Below, piece by piece: positions 22,621-36,939 of a stretch of DNA of 64,000 nt (positions within the stretch are counted from its first letter, which is position 1; every line of letters begins with the position of its first letter). The stretch is taken from positions 1,593,001 through 1,657,000 of the forward strand of contig CAMRHE010000156.1 in the NCBI GenBank assembly GCA_947044405.1, written 5' to 3'. The notes beneath the pieces are model-generated. The model saw nothing but the letters and a program-made list of their open reading frames with translations, made no database searches and was not told the origin of the DNA. The stretch comes from Leptodactylus fallax. Taxonomy: Eukaryota; Chordata; Amphibia; Anura; Leptodactylidae. Made by a program: the position numbers and the translations under genes.

Positions 22621-24149
22621 AGGGAGATCAAACTGGGAAATTGCAAAGGGAGAACTGTAGAACAAATACATGTAACAAAGAACATATAGACAAGATGGAC
22701 AAACATACCCAGAGGTGTAAAGACAAATATAATAAAAGCAGGAGCACTCTGGGGTGCTGCAATAGTAGCTGCCATGTGGTCCCTGCATGTAGCCAAAACC
22801 ACCTGCAGCAGACCAATGGCCTACACAATGCTACAACATTGTTCAGCCATTTAGCTAATTAGCACCAAATCCACCACAGGGGTCTACTGTATATGTTAGA
22901 ATGTATGTCTGCAGCCTGTATCACTATTGCAAGTGTATTAAAAAAAAGATCTTTGAGTACTTTAGATCATAAACTAAAAGGTGCTGCCTCATTAAGACAA
23001 CTCCCTTCTAAAGATAAGGCGGCATAGCAAACAGCTGATCATCATGTGAACAAATTTCTTTTTCCTTTCCTTTTTTTTTTTTTTTTTTTAAACCAGATAA
23101 AGACAAAACAGATGGCATACTAATGACAACTTTGTCGCAGCTGGGAAATTTTCCTTGATAAATCACAGTATGTATTATTCATTCCTATCATTCTTATAAG
23201 TCTCAGTGCTGTTTCTCATTAGATAATCATCTAGCCTTTTGTGAATATTACAATATTTTATACAGTTTTCTACAGAATCCCACAGTTGTTTTAAAACACC
23301 TGGAATCAGAGACAACCAAATTCTGTATTCACATTTCCATATTTGACAGCAAGTGTTAGTTTTGGTCTGCAGAGGGAGCCAGAGGATTTCAATGGGACAT
23401 TGACAAACATTGTAACAGAATTTGTAGACTTACCGTCTTTATTGTACATTATTCAAAATGATAATTTGTTCCTATAACTCTACTGTTACTGGGAGCAGTA
23501 GAAAAAAAAGGCGCAAATTTATAGAAAGCCATTGTCTGCAAAATGCCTTACACCCTGACGTAACAAAACTTTCATAACACCCTTATTTACAATATCAAAC
23601 GATGTTTATTTTTTATCTTTTATTATTATTTTTTAATCTTAAAGGGTTATTCTAATTCCAGGAAATAAACACTGTTTACAGCATACATTTTTTTTCATTT
23701 TGTCGTCTGGGTCACTTCATTTCGGTTTTCATGTCCTTTGCTTGCTATCATTGAAAAGAGATCTTCATTGCTAACTTCCAGTAAATAAAAATCTGTCCAA
23801 GTTATCTTCTGGTCATCAAGCTGCACGGTACACTTGTCAGAGCTTTGCTTTTCACTAGCCAGGCATTGGTGTGTACATGACCAACACAGATTTTACAACT
23901 GGGAGTAGAGTTTTGAAACAAGCAGAGACTTTGAAAACCGTGAAGAATTGATACAGAGTGGAAAACTCACTTTTTAGTGGAAAACTTTTCATCTGTGTAA
24001 TTGTGTATGCAGATGTAAGGTGGTGGATGCCTTGTAGTCTTGCCAGGTGGGAAACTGCTATAAACAGAGATTTTCCCATTTATTTTGGTTCTTTTGTTTG
24101 GAATTATGTACATTAATACTTTGATCGTGGAAATTTTTTTAATTTTATG
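22621..24149. other. No gene seen; poly-T tract at 23071-23089
   Basis: AT-rich sequence with one long T run. Short frames lack support. Confidence 0.4.
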
Positions 24150-24295
24150 CCCCCCAAAGTTCTCCAGAGGCCCCTGTGCTGATTCCCACTGCACCCATAC
24201 CTTTAATGTGGCAGGACGGCTCCTGCAGGATGCCCTATTCCTGTGATAGCTGTTAGGCTATGAATGCTCCCAGGCCTGTCATAGGAAAAAAGATA

Positions 24296-24669
24296 CAGGT
24301 GCATCTCAATAAATTAGAATATCTTTGAAACGTTCATTCATTTCAGCGATTCAGTAATACAATTCATAATCAGCGTCTTCCATGATTGTGTGTCCTACTG
24401 AACCAGTCTGAGGGACCATTTAAAGGCTTAGGAAACCTTGGCAGGTGACACTGAATTTACAATACTGAACTTTTTCACAATATTCTAATTTTCTTCAATT
24501 TGGGTTTTCATTACCTGTAATCCATAATCAACATTTTCAGAAATAAAACACTTGAAATAGAACACTCTGTGTGTAAAGAGTCTAGAAGATATAGGAAGTC
24601 ACTTTTTTAATTTAATTACTGAAATAAGCAAACATTTCAAAGATATTCTAATTTATTGAGATGCACCTG
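24296..24669. mobile_element. Small TA-flanked inverted-repeat element (MITE), copy 2
   Basis: Ends CAGGTGCATCTCAATAAATT with TA on both sides; 374 bp. Closely similar along its length to 18338-18710. Confidence 0.9.
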
Positions 24670-24714
24670 TATTGAGGCTGGTCTATGGCCGGCCTAAATA
24701 GCTACAGTGCTGGC

Positions 24715-26340
<1,626 letters not shown>

Positions 26341-26585
26341 TATATAGCAAAGCTCCCATAGACTGCAATACAGTTGTATTACAGTCTATGGGACAAACAA
26401 TCAAAAGATTGCAGATTCAAGCCCCCTAGGGGTCTAATAAAACAGTCTAATTAAAAAAAAATAAAAAGTAGTATTTAAAAATCTATATTTGAAATAAAAA
26501 CAACCATATTTTCGCTTTATAAGATGCACTTTTTTCCGTCCAATCAGTGCGTCTATTATTACAGGATCGCCACCCAGAAACCATT

Positions 26586-26623
26586 ATTATACTCTGGGAT
26601 CTCTTCAGATCCCAGAGTATAAT
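26586..26623. repeat. Perfect 17-bp-arm hairpin of the CAGACCCC/ATTATACTC module (copy 2)
   Basis: ATTATACTCTGGGATCT, a 4-base loop CTTC, then the exact complement. It is followed by the arm GAGCGGAGGCCCACAGGAGGTGA as in the other copies (8147, 33976 and 39034). Confidence 0.9.
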
Positions 26624-26699
26624 GAGCGGAGGCCCACAGGAGGTGATTAAGCATAATAAACAGTTTTTATCACCTCTCCTGGGCTCTGACGCCAATTTC

Positions 26700-27105
26700 T
26701 TGCCTCTTCTTTTCACAGAAAAGTCATGAATGACATCAGAGACTGCTGAGGCCCGATTACAGTCAAGTCAGAGTCTTGTCAGGTGGGTTATGCTGCTGTG
26801 TTTTTACATCATGACCCCGATATGACCTCTGAGGCCCTCAAGCCTTAGTGGTCTCTGACATCATTTATGACGTCTTTGTGATTAGAAGAGGCCGGAAGAC
26901 CCGCTTCAGAGTTCAGGAGAGGTTAGACTCTTTATTATGTTTAGTCAACTCCAACATAATATCAGTCTAATGGCTTTAATGTTATAGTTGATCAGTGTAT
27001 ACTGTGCCATAAGATCACTGAGAACTTGACATTCCTTGATGCATATACACATAATGCTATACAGTTACAGTCATCTGTGGGTTGGTGGCTATTATTGATA
27101 GTTGA
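26700..27105. other. No gene seen
   Basis: Spacer with GATGACATCA-like fragments (about 26730 and 26860), as in the hAT composites. Confidence 0.35.
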
Positions 27106-27390
27106 GGGCAGCACAGTGGCTCAGTGGTTAGCACTGCAGCCTTGCAGTGCTGGAGTCCTGGGTTCAAATCCTGCCAAGGACAACATCTGCAAGGAGTTTG
27201 TATGTTCTCCCTGTGTGTGCGTGGGTTTCTTCCGGGTACTCCGGTTTCCTCCCACACTCCAAACACATACTGATAGAGAATGTAGATTGTGAGCCCTATA
27301 TGGGACAGTGACTGTCAATGTCTGTAAAGCGCTGCAGAATATGATGGCGCTATATAAGTAACCATAATAAATAAATAATAATAAATCCTA
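27106..27390 (+). mobile_element. tRNA-derived SINE with L2-like 3' tail
   Basis: The head contains an RNA polymerase III A box (GTGGCTCAGTGGTTAGCAC, about 27116-27134) and B box (GGTTCAAATCC, 27161-27171), inherited from a tRNA. The body has the conserved TTTGTATGTTCTCCC...TCCGGTTTCCTCCCACACTCC segment. The 3' end TGTAAAGCGCTGCAGAATAT..GGCGCTATATAAGTAA and A/T-rich repeat match the tail of the L2-type LINE at 1533. The SINE encodes no protein and relies on the LINE reverse transcriptase, which explains the shared tail. Confidence 0.93.
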
Positions 27391-28859
27391 CAGTAATGGC
27401 AGATTTTGGAGCAAACAAAGATCTCAGCTGTTTAACCCATTAAATGCTGTAATTTGCACAGATCATGCTACCTAAATGGCCTGTCTGTCAATCCCAGCAT
27501 TGAAATCTCAGGGGCTGACTTGATTTTTACTGTGATAGAATGTGAAATAGGAAACTGATTGTAGCTTGTACACATTAGGAAACACTGGCCTATAAGTTTA
27601 AAACATTTTACAGATTTATACAGATAAGCAATTTTGTGTGTAAATATTTCATGTAAAGTGTAGACTGAGCAAAAATTAATAAAAGGAATTATTTCTAATT
27701 TCATAGTGATTTGCTTTTGATTTTAAAGGATACTAGTTAAAACAATGCTTACCTCTATGTGCCTGGGCAATATCTCCAGTATTGGAACAGATGAGTAATG
27801 CTAGTATCCATGATGTTTGGTGCACGTTTGCTAATAGCAACAAGATAAGGACAAATCCCTATATTTCACTTACTGTAATGATTAATGATGAAAATAAACA
27901 TGTGAGGGGGAATGTGTTACTCGGAGATAAACTCCATGCTTTATCTAGCACAGGATAGTGTGACTCACTCTGACTTGAACTGCATAAAAAATGTCTGGGA
28001 AATTAGGAAGCTTAGAAATACAAAGCTGTTACATGCTAATAACCTGGAGTGGAGCCTCTCACTATTGGCTTCACTGGCTGTAGTTAAAGTCTGTAGAAAT
28101 TGGAACATATAGCTAAATATAAATTCCAATGGCCCAAGGCAAATAATAAATCTGGACTTTATTTAATATGGAAAATAGAGACTTTATGTTCCATTAAAGT
28201 ATGGCTTCCAAATTCACTGTATGAACTAATGAATGAATTAAATTAGCTGTGTTACTCTACGACTAGACTATAGCCAGATAAAATATATTCTGAGTGCAGT
28301 CCTGACTCAAGAATATCACCAATAATCCACCATGAATTGTCTTCCTTTGCCAAGTAGTTACAACTTCTATTCATCCAACATATATGTTTCTAAAAGACTG
28401 AATGATGTTAAACCTGCATCAGTGCATCTCTATTTCTCTGCTGCTGCATAACCAAGAAGATTCATGTTCAGGACTCCAAGACAGCTGCATGGAAACCCCA
28501 GTGAACGATGTAATGGTGCCCAATTGGCTGACACCAGATGACAACAGTCACTTAATCTACTGTAACTAAAACAAGAATTTTTTTTTGTTTTCTTTTTTAG
28601 TGTCTGGGTGGAATATTCTTTTTTTACATACTGTACAACTGTATAAACCAATCTTTGAAATTTTAAGAATTTCCTCAATTTTGTATCTATTTTAAGTAGC
28701 AAAAGCTCAAGGGAAGAGGTTATGTCTATCTATAGGTTGGTTGTCCACAGTGTTTTTTTTTTTTTTCAGTAGGATGACTCTTCATGTGTTGGGGTCCCAT
28801 CCCTTTTTTAGAGCTTTTTCTGAACATCTGATTGAATGTTATACATTTAGTACATTGAA
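27391..28859. other. No gene seen
   Basis: AT-rich sequence without recognisable motif. Confidence 0.4.
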
Positions 28860-28863
28860 TTAA

Positions 28864-29286
28864 AGATAGTCTATCAACATGGTGAAGCATATTAAACCAG
28901 CAACAGAGTTAGTTCAGTCAGGCTCACCTGATTGCCCATGAAAATCTGTGCCTCTACTGAAATATTAATTTATTTGATATTATGCAAATGAACAATCTAG
29001 TGCACCAAGGACAGCTCCATTGCTACAAACTGCTACACCCCACACTACTGTCATGAACACAAGAACCAAAGAAGGGAGGGAAGAAGGAGGGCAGTATGGG
29101 GTGTGGCAGTTTAGAGAAACAGAGCCACCCTTAGTGCTCCAAATTGCTCATTTGCATATTGTGAAATAAATTAATATCTCGGCAATGGAGACACAAAATG
29201 TCTTGGAGAAAAATGGTTACATTCAGGTGAGCCTGGCCTATCTGTGTCACTGGTTTAATATGCTTTGCCCTGGTGACAGATGCCCT
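28864..29286. mobile_element. TTAA-flanked palindromic element (piggyBac-like MITE)
   Basis: TTAA occurs at 28860-28863 and 29287-29290. The ends carry inverted repeats of about 70 bp sharing AGCATATTAAACCAG and CAGGCTCACCTGA. No coding frame. TTAA duplication is the piggyBac signature. Confidence 0.8.
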
Positions 29287-29630
29287 TTAAGTAAATTAAG
29301 GATGTCATGTTTTAAGAAAAAGTTTTTCATGTGGGGAAGGAAACTATAGGGTCATTGGTATCTGGGTTATGCTACGGGGTTACCAACCACTGTAGATTCC
29401 TGAGAGTTCATAAAAATAGGGTACTAGTGGCCATTAAAAAATTGATGGATCTGAGATTTTTTTTTTTTTTTTTGAATGGGGTGGAGTGTATACAGAATTT
29501 TTTATTTGTAATTATTAGCAATTTGCAGTTCATAGTAATTTCAGCAAATGTGTTCATATCAGTATTCTGGGCTGTAGACATATTACAAAAAATTTGTAAT
29601 TATTTTTTTTTGTAGTTTTTCAGTTTGACT

Positions 29631-29659
29631 GTAAAAAAAAAAAAAAAAAAATAAAATAA

Positions 29660-29701
<42 letters not shown>
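29631..29701. repeat. Poly-A followed by (AT)n microsatellite
   Basis: About 20 A residues, then AAATA units, then about 19 TA repeats. Confidence 0.97.
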
Positions 29702-29939
29702 GTATTAGCTGCCCATAATTTTTTGAGTTTTCTGGAAAAATAAACCTCTGCTAGAATGTCAAGTCAAAGCATGTTGATGTAGTGTTTGTGCCTCTACTGA
29801 TTTGTTCTGGTGTGCATCTGTTCTCTTACCGTAATCTGAAATAGAAAATTAATAGGGTGCTTCTCTAGAATAACCCGCTATCGCACGGGGCAGCTGGACA
29901 AGGGTAAATGTATGTACCTTCTCACCTTGTACCATGGTG

Positions 29940-30260
29940 ATTTTCACTCAGAAACATTTGTCACATGCTCTTTTAATGAGGTCTATACCCTTTGAATCTT
30001 TCAATAGGTGCTGCTCCAGCACAGTTGGAATTTTTTTCTAGCCCCAACTGTTCCTGAGCAATAATTTCTGTTAGCTTCAGCAAAATTTTGCTCTCTACTC
30101 TCAGGTGGGTGGTCCTTGGCTGAAGCAGAAAGACAGACACCTCCCACCTAACAGCAGAGTGTATGATTGTGCTGAAACTAACAGCAATGATTGGTCGGGA
30201 AATGTGCGGGCTAGAGAAAAAGTACCCACTGCGCCAGAAACAGTGGAATGGCATCTATAG
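29940..30260. mobile_element. Palindromic element of the CTAGCCCC..AACTGTTCCTGAGCAAT family, copy 1
   Basis: Left arm CTAGCCCCAACTGTTCCTGAGCAAT.ATTTCTGTTAG faces right arm CTAACAGCAATGATTGGTCGG. The same family is at 33194-34880. No coding content. Confidence 0.6.
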
Positions 30261-30739
30261 AGGAATGGAATGAGCTGGAGTTGGTGAAGGTGAAGGTGGA
30301 GGTCCTCTTTAGGCAAACTGAACTGTTTTACCCAATACATTGCTTTACCTATCTTGCTCTGTTTACTAGATACATCTAAATATCCCTCCTTAGTATTTAC
30401 AGCTAGTTGCCTAGGTTACAGACTAGTTCTCTGGATGGAATGATGACTCAGTCTTTGTTCCCAGCCATCGATATTCTCTTCTCTCCCTCTCTCTGCATAT
30501 TGCTTTCAGCTGAGCCCTGATGAGTGATGAAAAATTGTGCCTCTATTATCTCTGTATGTAAATCCATAAAACCAATTAAACACAATATGATGGCAGGCTA
30601 ACAAAAGCCTTCAAAGGCTGCAATTCACTCCCCCCACCCAACTGGGTGATCATAGATAGACATAAAAAGGATAGTTAGAATATCATTTTGTGCTCACAAG
30701 GTCATGTTGGTTTTAGAAAAATTGCTTAACTTGTGATAC

Positions 30740-30896
30740 ACATATCTGGAGCACTTTCCCCTCCGCATGTTTCGTGCGGAAACCGAGCGGAAAGCACATG
30801 GATCCCATTATACTCTATAGGGTCCGTGGGTTTCCCAGGTAAACCGCTTTTTTATGCGAATGCAACGGAAACCCGAACGCAGATGTGAACCGGGCC
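30740..30896. repeat. Fragment ending GATGTGAACCGGGCCTTAG
   Basis: CGGAAACCGAGCGGAAAGC and ACGGAAACCCGAACGCAGATG motifs and the GTGAACC end relate it to 10466-10685 in opposite orientation. Confidence 0.5.
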
Positions 30897-31700
30897 TTAG
30901 TAGATTCTACTGTGGTTCAAAAACTGATGGTATGGTCTCAACCTCGATGGAGGATACCTAGCCGCCGTTATTTCTCTAGGAAAGCTGTCCCTACTTTATA
31001 TCGCCATGTGTCAGAAAACATGGGCATTTTTTTGTCAGTCTGGGGACACGTGGAGCAGCAATTATGGACATAGACAACACGTTTTGAGTGGCAGTGGCCA
31101 CACACCAGAAATGCAGCAAGGCCAGGTGCTAGTTCCACCCTGATTGGGTAGGCCCAGTACCAACACCAAGCAGGGCTCATCCCCCTCCTCTGGATCCTCC
31201 TCTCTGGACCATTTCCCACCACCATCTTCACCAGGGCAAACCATCGCTTCCATTCCTCTTCCTCCTCCTCCTCCTTCGTGTCATGGGTGTAAGGCGAGTG
31301 CTGCCATGCAGTTTTGCTACTAATGAGCCTACATAAGAGGAGCAACACAGCGGAGGAGTTACAAGCCATCAAAACAGACTAATTTTTCTACAAAACCATT
31401 GCTTTTGCAATTTAAATTACATGTGTTTGTAAAAAACCATGGGCCTGCACATTTCCCTAATAAATGGGTCATTTTTGGATTTCCATAGACATACATGTCA
31501 CATTCAGTTTGACATAACTTCAGCTGTGTTTGCCTTAGAGAGCTAGTCATTGGAAAGATAGGTTCGTAGGAGCCCTAAGAATATTCTTCACTTGTTTTAA
31601 ACCAATATAAAGTGTGGTTCGTACCAAAACTAACCAAGGACCCGAGCCACCGAACCCGAACACAGAACAGATCTTTAGAGGTTCACCCATCTCTACTTCT
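30897..31700 (+). pseudogene. hAT (BED-type) transposase fragment
   Basis: Near 30905-31000 the frame reads RWRIPSRRYFSRKAVPTLY, the segment preceding the catalytic core in ZBED-type hAT transposases. Downstream the frame decays into a CTC-rich low-complexity stretch (31195-31280). Around 31640-31700 a GAACCCGAACAC-rich end finishes in GGTTCACCCATCTCTA, a terminus type for this hAT family. The catalytic residues are not identifiable and no target duplication was found. Confidence 0.5.
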
Positions 31701-31979
31701 GAATGGATACATACGCTATTAAAATGCAAATAATTCAACTTCACTGTTCAATCCAAGCAGAGACTTGTTTACAAATTTTGCCAAGAACAGAATAGGGCAG
31801 CTTGCAGTGCATAGGAACGCAATCTGTAAGAAATGTTCAATGCAAACCATTTTCAAAAGCAATGTTTATAAAAGATAAATGCAATGATCAAAAAGAGGAA
31901 AAGGGATATAAAGTTAGATGCTACAAAAAATAAAGGACAAAGTTAGGGGTCCTCTAAAGAAACAGACTTTTAGAGGAAA

Positions 31980-32190
31980 ATGATCCTCTTAGGTGGACCA
32001 ACCCAGTTAGGGGAAAATAATCAAGAAACTAAGGTCCCATTAATTACACAGTACACTGATAATGGAAGTCTGTTAAAAAGAATAGTTAAGAGGCATTGGA
32101 ACATCTTAAACAACATGGGGTATACACCCAACTTCATGTATAAAAAAAGCAAAGAACTTGTGAAACCTTATAGAACCAACTGTGCAGAAT
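31980..32190 (+). pseudogene. Possible Penelope-like reverse transcriptase fragment
   Basis: The 70-codon frame contains KVPLITQYTDNGSLLKRIVK, then HWNIL and FMYKKSKELVKPY. This resembles the conserved region after the RT core in Penelope-type elements of frogs (PLIT.Y...I..I..KHW.IL....P...Y.R...L). The catalytic RT motifs are absent and the evidence is one short stretch, so confidence is limited. Confidence 0.35.
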
Positions 32191-33193
32191 AGTAATTTAA
32201 GCAGAAAAGGCCAATTGAATAAAATCTTTCAGATGCCTGGCTTTTTTCCATTTTAAATAAGCAGAAAATTATGGATTTTAAAGTTGAAAAATCCAGTGAA
32301 GTCAATAGTGAATAGTGATAATAAGAATATGTATAATATATGAGCATATAAATTGCCAGATGAAGGGAGTGATAGACTGGGTGAACATATATACAACATC
32401 TCAAGGAATTATGAGGGAAATCCTCTATCCTGACATTTTAGAGATCTGCAAAATGGCCAGATTGTGGTATATGGTGTAAGTGGCTTAGAAATAGTTAAAC
32501 AGGACTAGAGAGAGGATGACTTTATTATTAAAATGTCTAGAGCTAAGACCCACTGAATTTTTGCACACTCTTATGCCAACTGAACTGAATAGTGAATCGT
32601 GAATTGTGAATCCATTCAGAAGTTTTAGAAATGATTGTGAGTCCATATGAACAGCTATATAAGGACGGGGAACCTTCATTCTGAGAAAAGAGGACATTTT
32701 CCAAAAAGTGTTGGAATTTTTTTTTGTTCCTTCAAGCTTTCCAGAGCGCAGTGTCAACATCACTCACCATCACTACCATCAGACATCACTTTGATTTTCA
32801 ACAAGAGTGACCCACTGGCTGGGGCTGCTACTCGCATAAGAGAGTATCATATACAGCACAAGCTCAAGATCATCTAACTAATACTTGCTGCTAGGACTCT
32901 GGACATGTAGGCATTTATTCCCTCTACAAATAGACTACAGGTAGGCAATATTGCATTAAGGAATTGGTGAAAGCAGCTAGTGCACAGATTTAGTGTTTTG
33001 TGGGTAGTTACATGCTATGGTCCACTCATGACTTACATATGACAGATCAAACAAGAGTGTCCCGTCATCATACAGTAACTATAGCTTTATCGGCATTCTT
33101 ATAAGCACAGGTATTAGTGTATTTCATATATTATTACACAGTTAATTTAATAATGAATATTTTACTCATTTCTTACAGTTTCAAAGTTTACCC
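32191..33193. other. No gene seen
   Basis: AT-rich sequence with no supported frame. Confidence 0.4.
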
Positions 33194-33837
33194 TATTTAA
33201 AGATGACCTTTCACCATCTCCAGTAACTCCATTTCTTAACATCCACTAATAGATGCTGCTCCATTGATTCTAGCACAGTTGGAATTTTCTTTCTAGTTCC
33301 CACCATTCCTGAGCAATCAGTTTAGCTAGTTTTCGTGTTTGATATGCTACTTAGGCTCTATACTGTCAGGTGGGCTTTTCAGGCAGGAGCAAGCAAGGGG
33401 GATGATTCAGAGCTCCAATTAGAGAAGTCAGTGTCTGAGTTCAGCATCACACTCCTTTCCTGCTCCTGCCTGACACCACTCACCTGACAGTAGAGAGATC
33501 AAATAGCATGTGAAACACCAAAACTAACAGCATTGATTGCTCTAGAACAGGGGTGTCAAACTCATTTTCTCCGGGGGCCACTTCAGCCTCACGGGGTACC
33601 TTGAAGGGCCAAGATTATTTTACTCATGTATAAAAATAACTTCTCCTTAACAGATAAGCGAGCTATTAAGCAGTAGTTACATTTGTACATTACTACTGTT
33701 ACAATCAGCCCTTTGAGGTCAACCAGGAAGAACATAATGTATTGTTAAAACCTAAGACATTGGCATGTTACATACTATCCTCATCCTTTTCTGAATATAT
33801 CAAAAATTAAGCACTATACAAATACCGATTACCCCTG

Positions 33838-33972
33838 CAAATGGTATTATGCTCTATAGTTGCCTCTGCACACGGTATTACGCCCCACAGCGGCCCCTGC
33901 ACACGGTATTACGCCCCAAAGCGGCCCCTGCACACGGTATTATGCTCCATAGTTGCCCCTGCACACGGTATT
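33838..33972 (-). repeat. Minisatellite inside hAT element, about 33-38 bp, four units
   Basis: CACGGTATTATGCTCCATAGTTGCCCCTG units, related in reverse to those at 8428 and 39160 and directly to 11210-11750. Confidence 0.8.
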
Positions 33973-34239
33973 ATTTCAGACCCCAGAGTATAATGATCGG
34001 AGACCCAGGTGGTGACAAACATAAAAATCAGTGTTACTTACCTGGGCCCCGGTGCGCTCCCAGCGTTCGGCCTTCTTCAATGTCGCACAGACCGGCGTCG
34101 CGACATAATGACGTCGGCCTGGCTCACGTGACGCCTGGAACGTCACCAAAGAAGGCCGAAGCCGGCTGGGAGCAGCATCGGATTGCCGGAGAGGTGAGTA
34201 ACTCTGGTTTTTATGTTTATCACCTCCCCGGGGTCTCTG

Positions 34240-34283
34240 ATTATTATACTCCGGGGTCTGAAAAGCCCCCGGAGTATAATAAT
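34240..34283. repeat. 20-bp-arm hairpin, ATTATACTCC..GGGTCT module (copy 3)
   Basis: ATTATTATACTCCGGGGTCT, loop GAAA, then its complement with one mismatch. It closes the palindromic element beginning at 33976. Confidence 0.9.
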
Positions 34284-34880
34284 AGTAGTATTTGATGGGG
34301 TTCGCCGGCCGCGGCCTCACTTACCATCCCCGCTCCTGCACACAGCCGCTTCTGCGTCCCATAGCAGAAGGGGAAGCGGGGGCGGCCACGACCAGCAGCA
34401 GGGATCGGTAAGTAAATAGGCCGTTACGTGCCGGGGATACTCCAGCAGGCAACGGCCTATTTATATATAAAAAAAAACTTATCTTCACCTACCTGCGATG
34501 CCTTGATGCAGCCGCCTCCTTTTCTTGTCTGCGTGTCAGCGTAGGCGGCGTGATGATGACGTCATTGTATCGCCGCCTGCGCTGACATGCAGAGGTCTTG
34601 TAAACCAGCCCAGGACAGGTATCGCGTAGCTTTTTTTTTTTTTTTTTTTTAAGTGGCCTGTCCTGGGCTGGTTTACATTAAATATGTACATAGACAATAA
34701 AAAATGCCGCGGCCCTACGGGCCAGATAAGTGCCGGGCCGGATAGCAGAAGGCAGCGGGCCGGATTCGGCCCGCGGGCCTTGTGTTTGACACCTGTGCTC
34801 TAGAATGTTTGGGGGCCAGAGAAAAAAATTATTGCATATTAAATGCTGCAAAGAATTGAATTTAGCAGAGTTTGTGAAAG

Positions 34881-35402
34881 CTCCTTTTTAACCTTTGAAA
34901 TGTTTGATTTTTTTTTATATTGTGATAATTGTTTTTAGGACTATAATTTAGTATGTTATCATATTGCTTTAATACAACTTTGAATATTGAAATATAAATG
35001 ACAGTATTTTATTATTATGCATATTCCTGCACTTCTTTACTTTCCAAATTACAAATGTACTTTAGTCAGGTGTTCACAGTATATAACAGTATACAATTCA
35101 CTGCAAATCATCTACATATATGTAAACTTGGTTCTTCTTGATTCCCCTTTTCTATCAGTGCCAGCAACCAAATTCTAAACAGAATTATGATTCACAGTTA
35201 AGTTATTTAGCAACATCCTTTAGGGTAGTGTGTCGGGTGACACTTTCAAGGGGTCTCATGAGTGAGCTGATACATTTTTATCCAACCATGATTTGTCAAG
35301 TCATGATACACATGTTGTGGAAAAAAATATCTTTTTTGTTGCAGATTTTTCTGCAGTTTTTTGTTCCAAAGCCAAGAGTAGCTTCAAAAAGAACAGGAAA
35401 TA
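34881..35402. other. No gene seen
   Basis: AT-rich spacer. Confidence 0.4.
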
Positions 35403-35765
35403 CAGTGGGGAAAAAAGTATTTAGTCAGCCACCAATTGAGCAAGTTCTCCCACTTAAAAAGATGAGAGAGGCGTGTAATTGACATCATAGACCTCAACTA
35501 TGAGAGACAAAATGAGAACACATATCTAGAAAATCACATTGTCTGATTTTTTTTAAAGAATTTATTTGCAAATTATGGTGGAAAATAAGTATTTGATCAC
35601 CTACAAACAAGCAAGATTTCTGGCTCTCACAGACCTGTAACTTCTTCTTTAAGAGGCTACTCTGTCCTCCACTCATTACCTGTAGTAATGGCACCTGTTT
35701 GAAATTGTTATCAGTATAAAAGACACCTGTCTACAACCTCAAACAGTCACACTCCAAACTCCACT

Positions 35766-36839
35766 ATGGTGAAGACCAAAGAGCTGTGGAAGGACACCAG
35801 AAACAAAATTGTAGACCTGCACCAGGCTGGGAAGATTGAATCTGCAATACACAAACAGCTTGGTATGAAGAAATCAGCTGTGGGAGCAATAATTAGAAAA
35901 TGGAAGACATACAAGACCACTGTTAATCTCCCTCGATCAGGGGCTCCACGCAAGATCTCATCCCGTGGGGTCAAAATGATCACAAGAACAGTTAGCAAAA
36001 ATTCCAGAACCACACGGGGGGACCTAGTGAATGACCTGCAGAAAGCTGGGACTAATGTAACAAAGGCTACCGTTAGTAACACACTATGCCGCCAGGGACT
36101 CAGATCCTGCAGTGCCAGACGTGTCCCCCTGCTTAAGCCAGTACATATCCGGGCCTGTCTGAAGTTTGCTAGAGAGCATTTGGATGTTCCAGAAGAGTAT
36201 TGGGAGAATGTCATATGGTCAGATGAAACCAAAGTAGAACTGTTTGGTAGAAACACAACTCGTCGTGTTTGGAGGAGAGTGAATGCTGAGTTGCATCCAA
36301 AGAACACCATACCTACTGTGAAGCATGGGGTTGGCAACATCATGCTTTGGGGCTGATTCTCTGCAAAGGGACCAAGATGACTGATCCATATACATGAAAG
36401 AATGAATGGGGCCATGTATTGTGAGATTTTGAGTGCAAACCTCCTTCCATCAGCAAGGGCATTGAAGATGAAATGTGACTGGGTCTTTCAGCATGACAAT
36501 ATTCCCAAGCAAACCACCAGGGCAACGGAGGAGTGGCTTCGTAAGAAGCATTTCAAGGCCCTGGAGTGGCCTAGCCAGTCTCCAGATCTCAACCTCATAG
36601 AAAACCTTTGGAGGGAGTTGAAAGTCCGTGTTGCCCAGCGACAGCCCCAAAACATCACTGCTCTAGAGGAGATCTGCATGGAGGAATGGGCCAACATACC
36701 AGCAACAGTGCGTGCCAACCTTGTGAAGACTTACAGAAAACGTTTGACCTCTGTCATTGCCAACAAAGGATATATAACAAAGTATGGAGATGAACTTTTG
36801 TTATTGACCAAATACTTATTTTCCACCATAATTCGCTAA
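35766..36839 (+). pseudogene. Tc1 transposase with two in-frame TGA stops
   Basis: One continuous frame of about 357 codons, interrupted only by TGA at 36354-36356 and 36378-36380. The N-terminus [19 protein letters not shown] is followed by the first HTH ([17 protein letters not shown]), a GAPRKIS linker and the second HTH. Catalytic positions are Asp in [13 protein letters not shown], Asp in [10 protein letters not shown] (QHD in place of the usual QQD) and Glu in NLIENLW. The first stop replaces a residue in the LWG.FSAKG block. The frame runs to [10 protein letters not shown], beyond the usual C-terminus, into the inverted repeat. The copy is dead by nonsense rather than by frameshift. 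Confidence 0.92.
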
Positions 36840-36939
36840 TAAATTATTTAAAAATCAGACAATGTGATTTTCTGGATTTGTTTTCTCATTTTGTCTCTCA
36901 TAGTTGAGGTCTAACTATGATGTCAATTACAGGCAATTC

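Larger units (their letters stand above)
33548..34797 (+). mobile_element. Complete non-autonomous hAT element, CTCTAGAA target duplication
   Basis: Termini CAGGGGTGTCAAACTCA and the complement of CACAGGTGTCAAACACA are flanked by the exact 8-bp repeat CTCTAGAA (33540-33547 and 34798-34805). The 1,250-bp interior has no transposase. It holds four minisatellite units (33838-33972), the CAGACCCC hairpin module (33976-34283), a CRE-containing stem (about 34535-34590) and a stem around a T run (34610-34676). It is a different family from 11019-11977, yet it carries the same minisatellite. Confidence 0.93.
33194..34880. mobile_element. Palindromic element copy 2, split by a hAT insertion
   Basis: Left arm AGTTCCCACCATTCCTGAGCAATCAGTTTAGCTAG (about 33293-33330) is complementary to sequence flanking the hAT element: ACTAACAGCATTGATTGCTCTAGAA before it and TGTTTGGGGGCCAGAG after it. 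The hAT element therefore inserted within the right arm after this element was in place. Confidence 0.6.

Noticed and set aside
27026..27318. Open frames over the SINE
   Set aside because: The sequence is a pol III SINE with A and B boxes; the frames are incidental. It is also not a functional tRNA gene.
30968..31372. 134-codon minus-strand frame with EEEEEEEWKRW
   Set aside because: Antisense to a hAT remnant and a CTC-rich low-complexity run.
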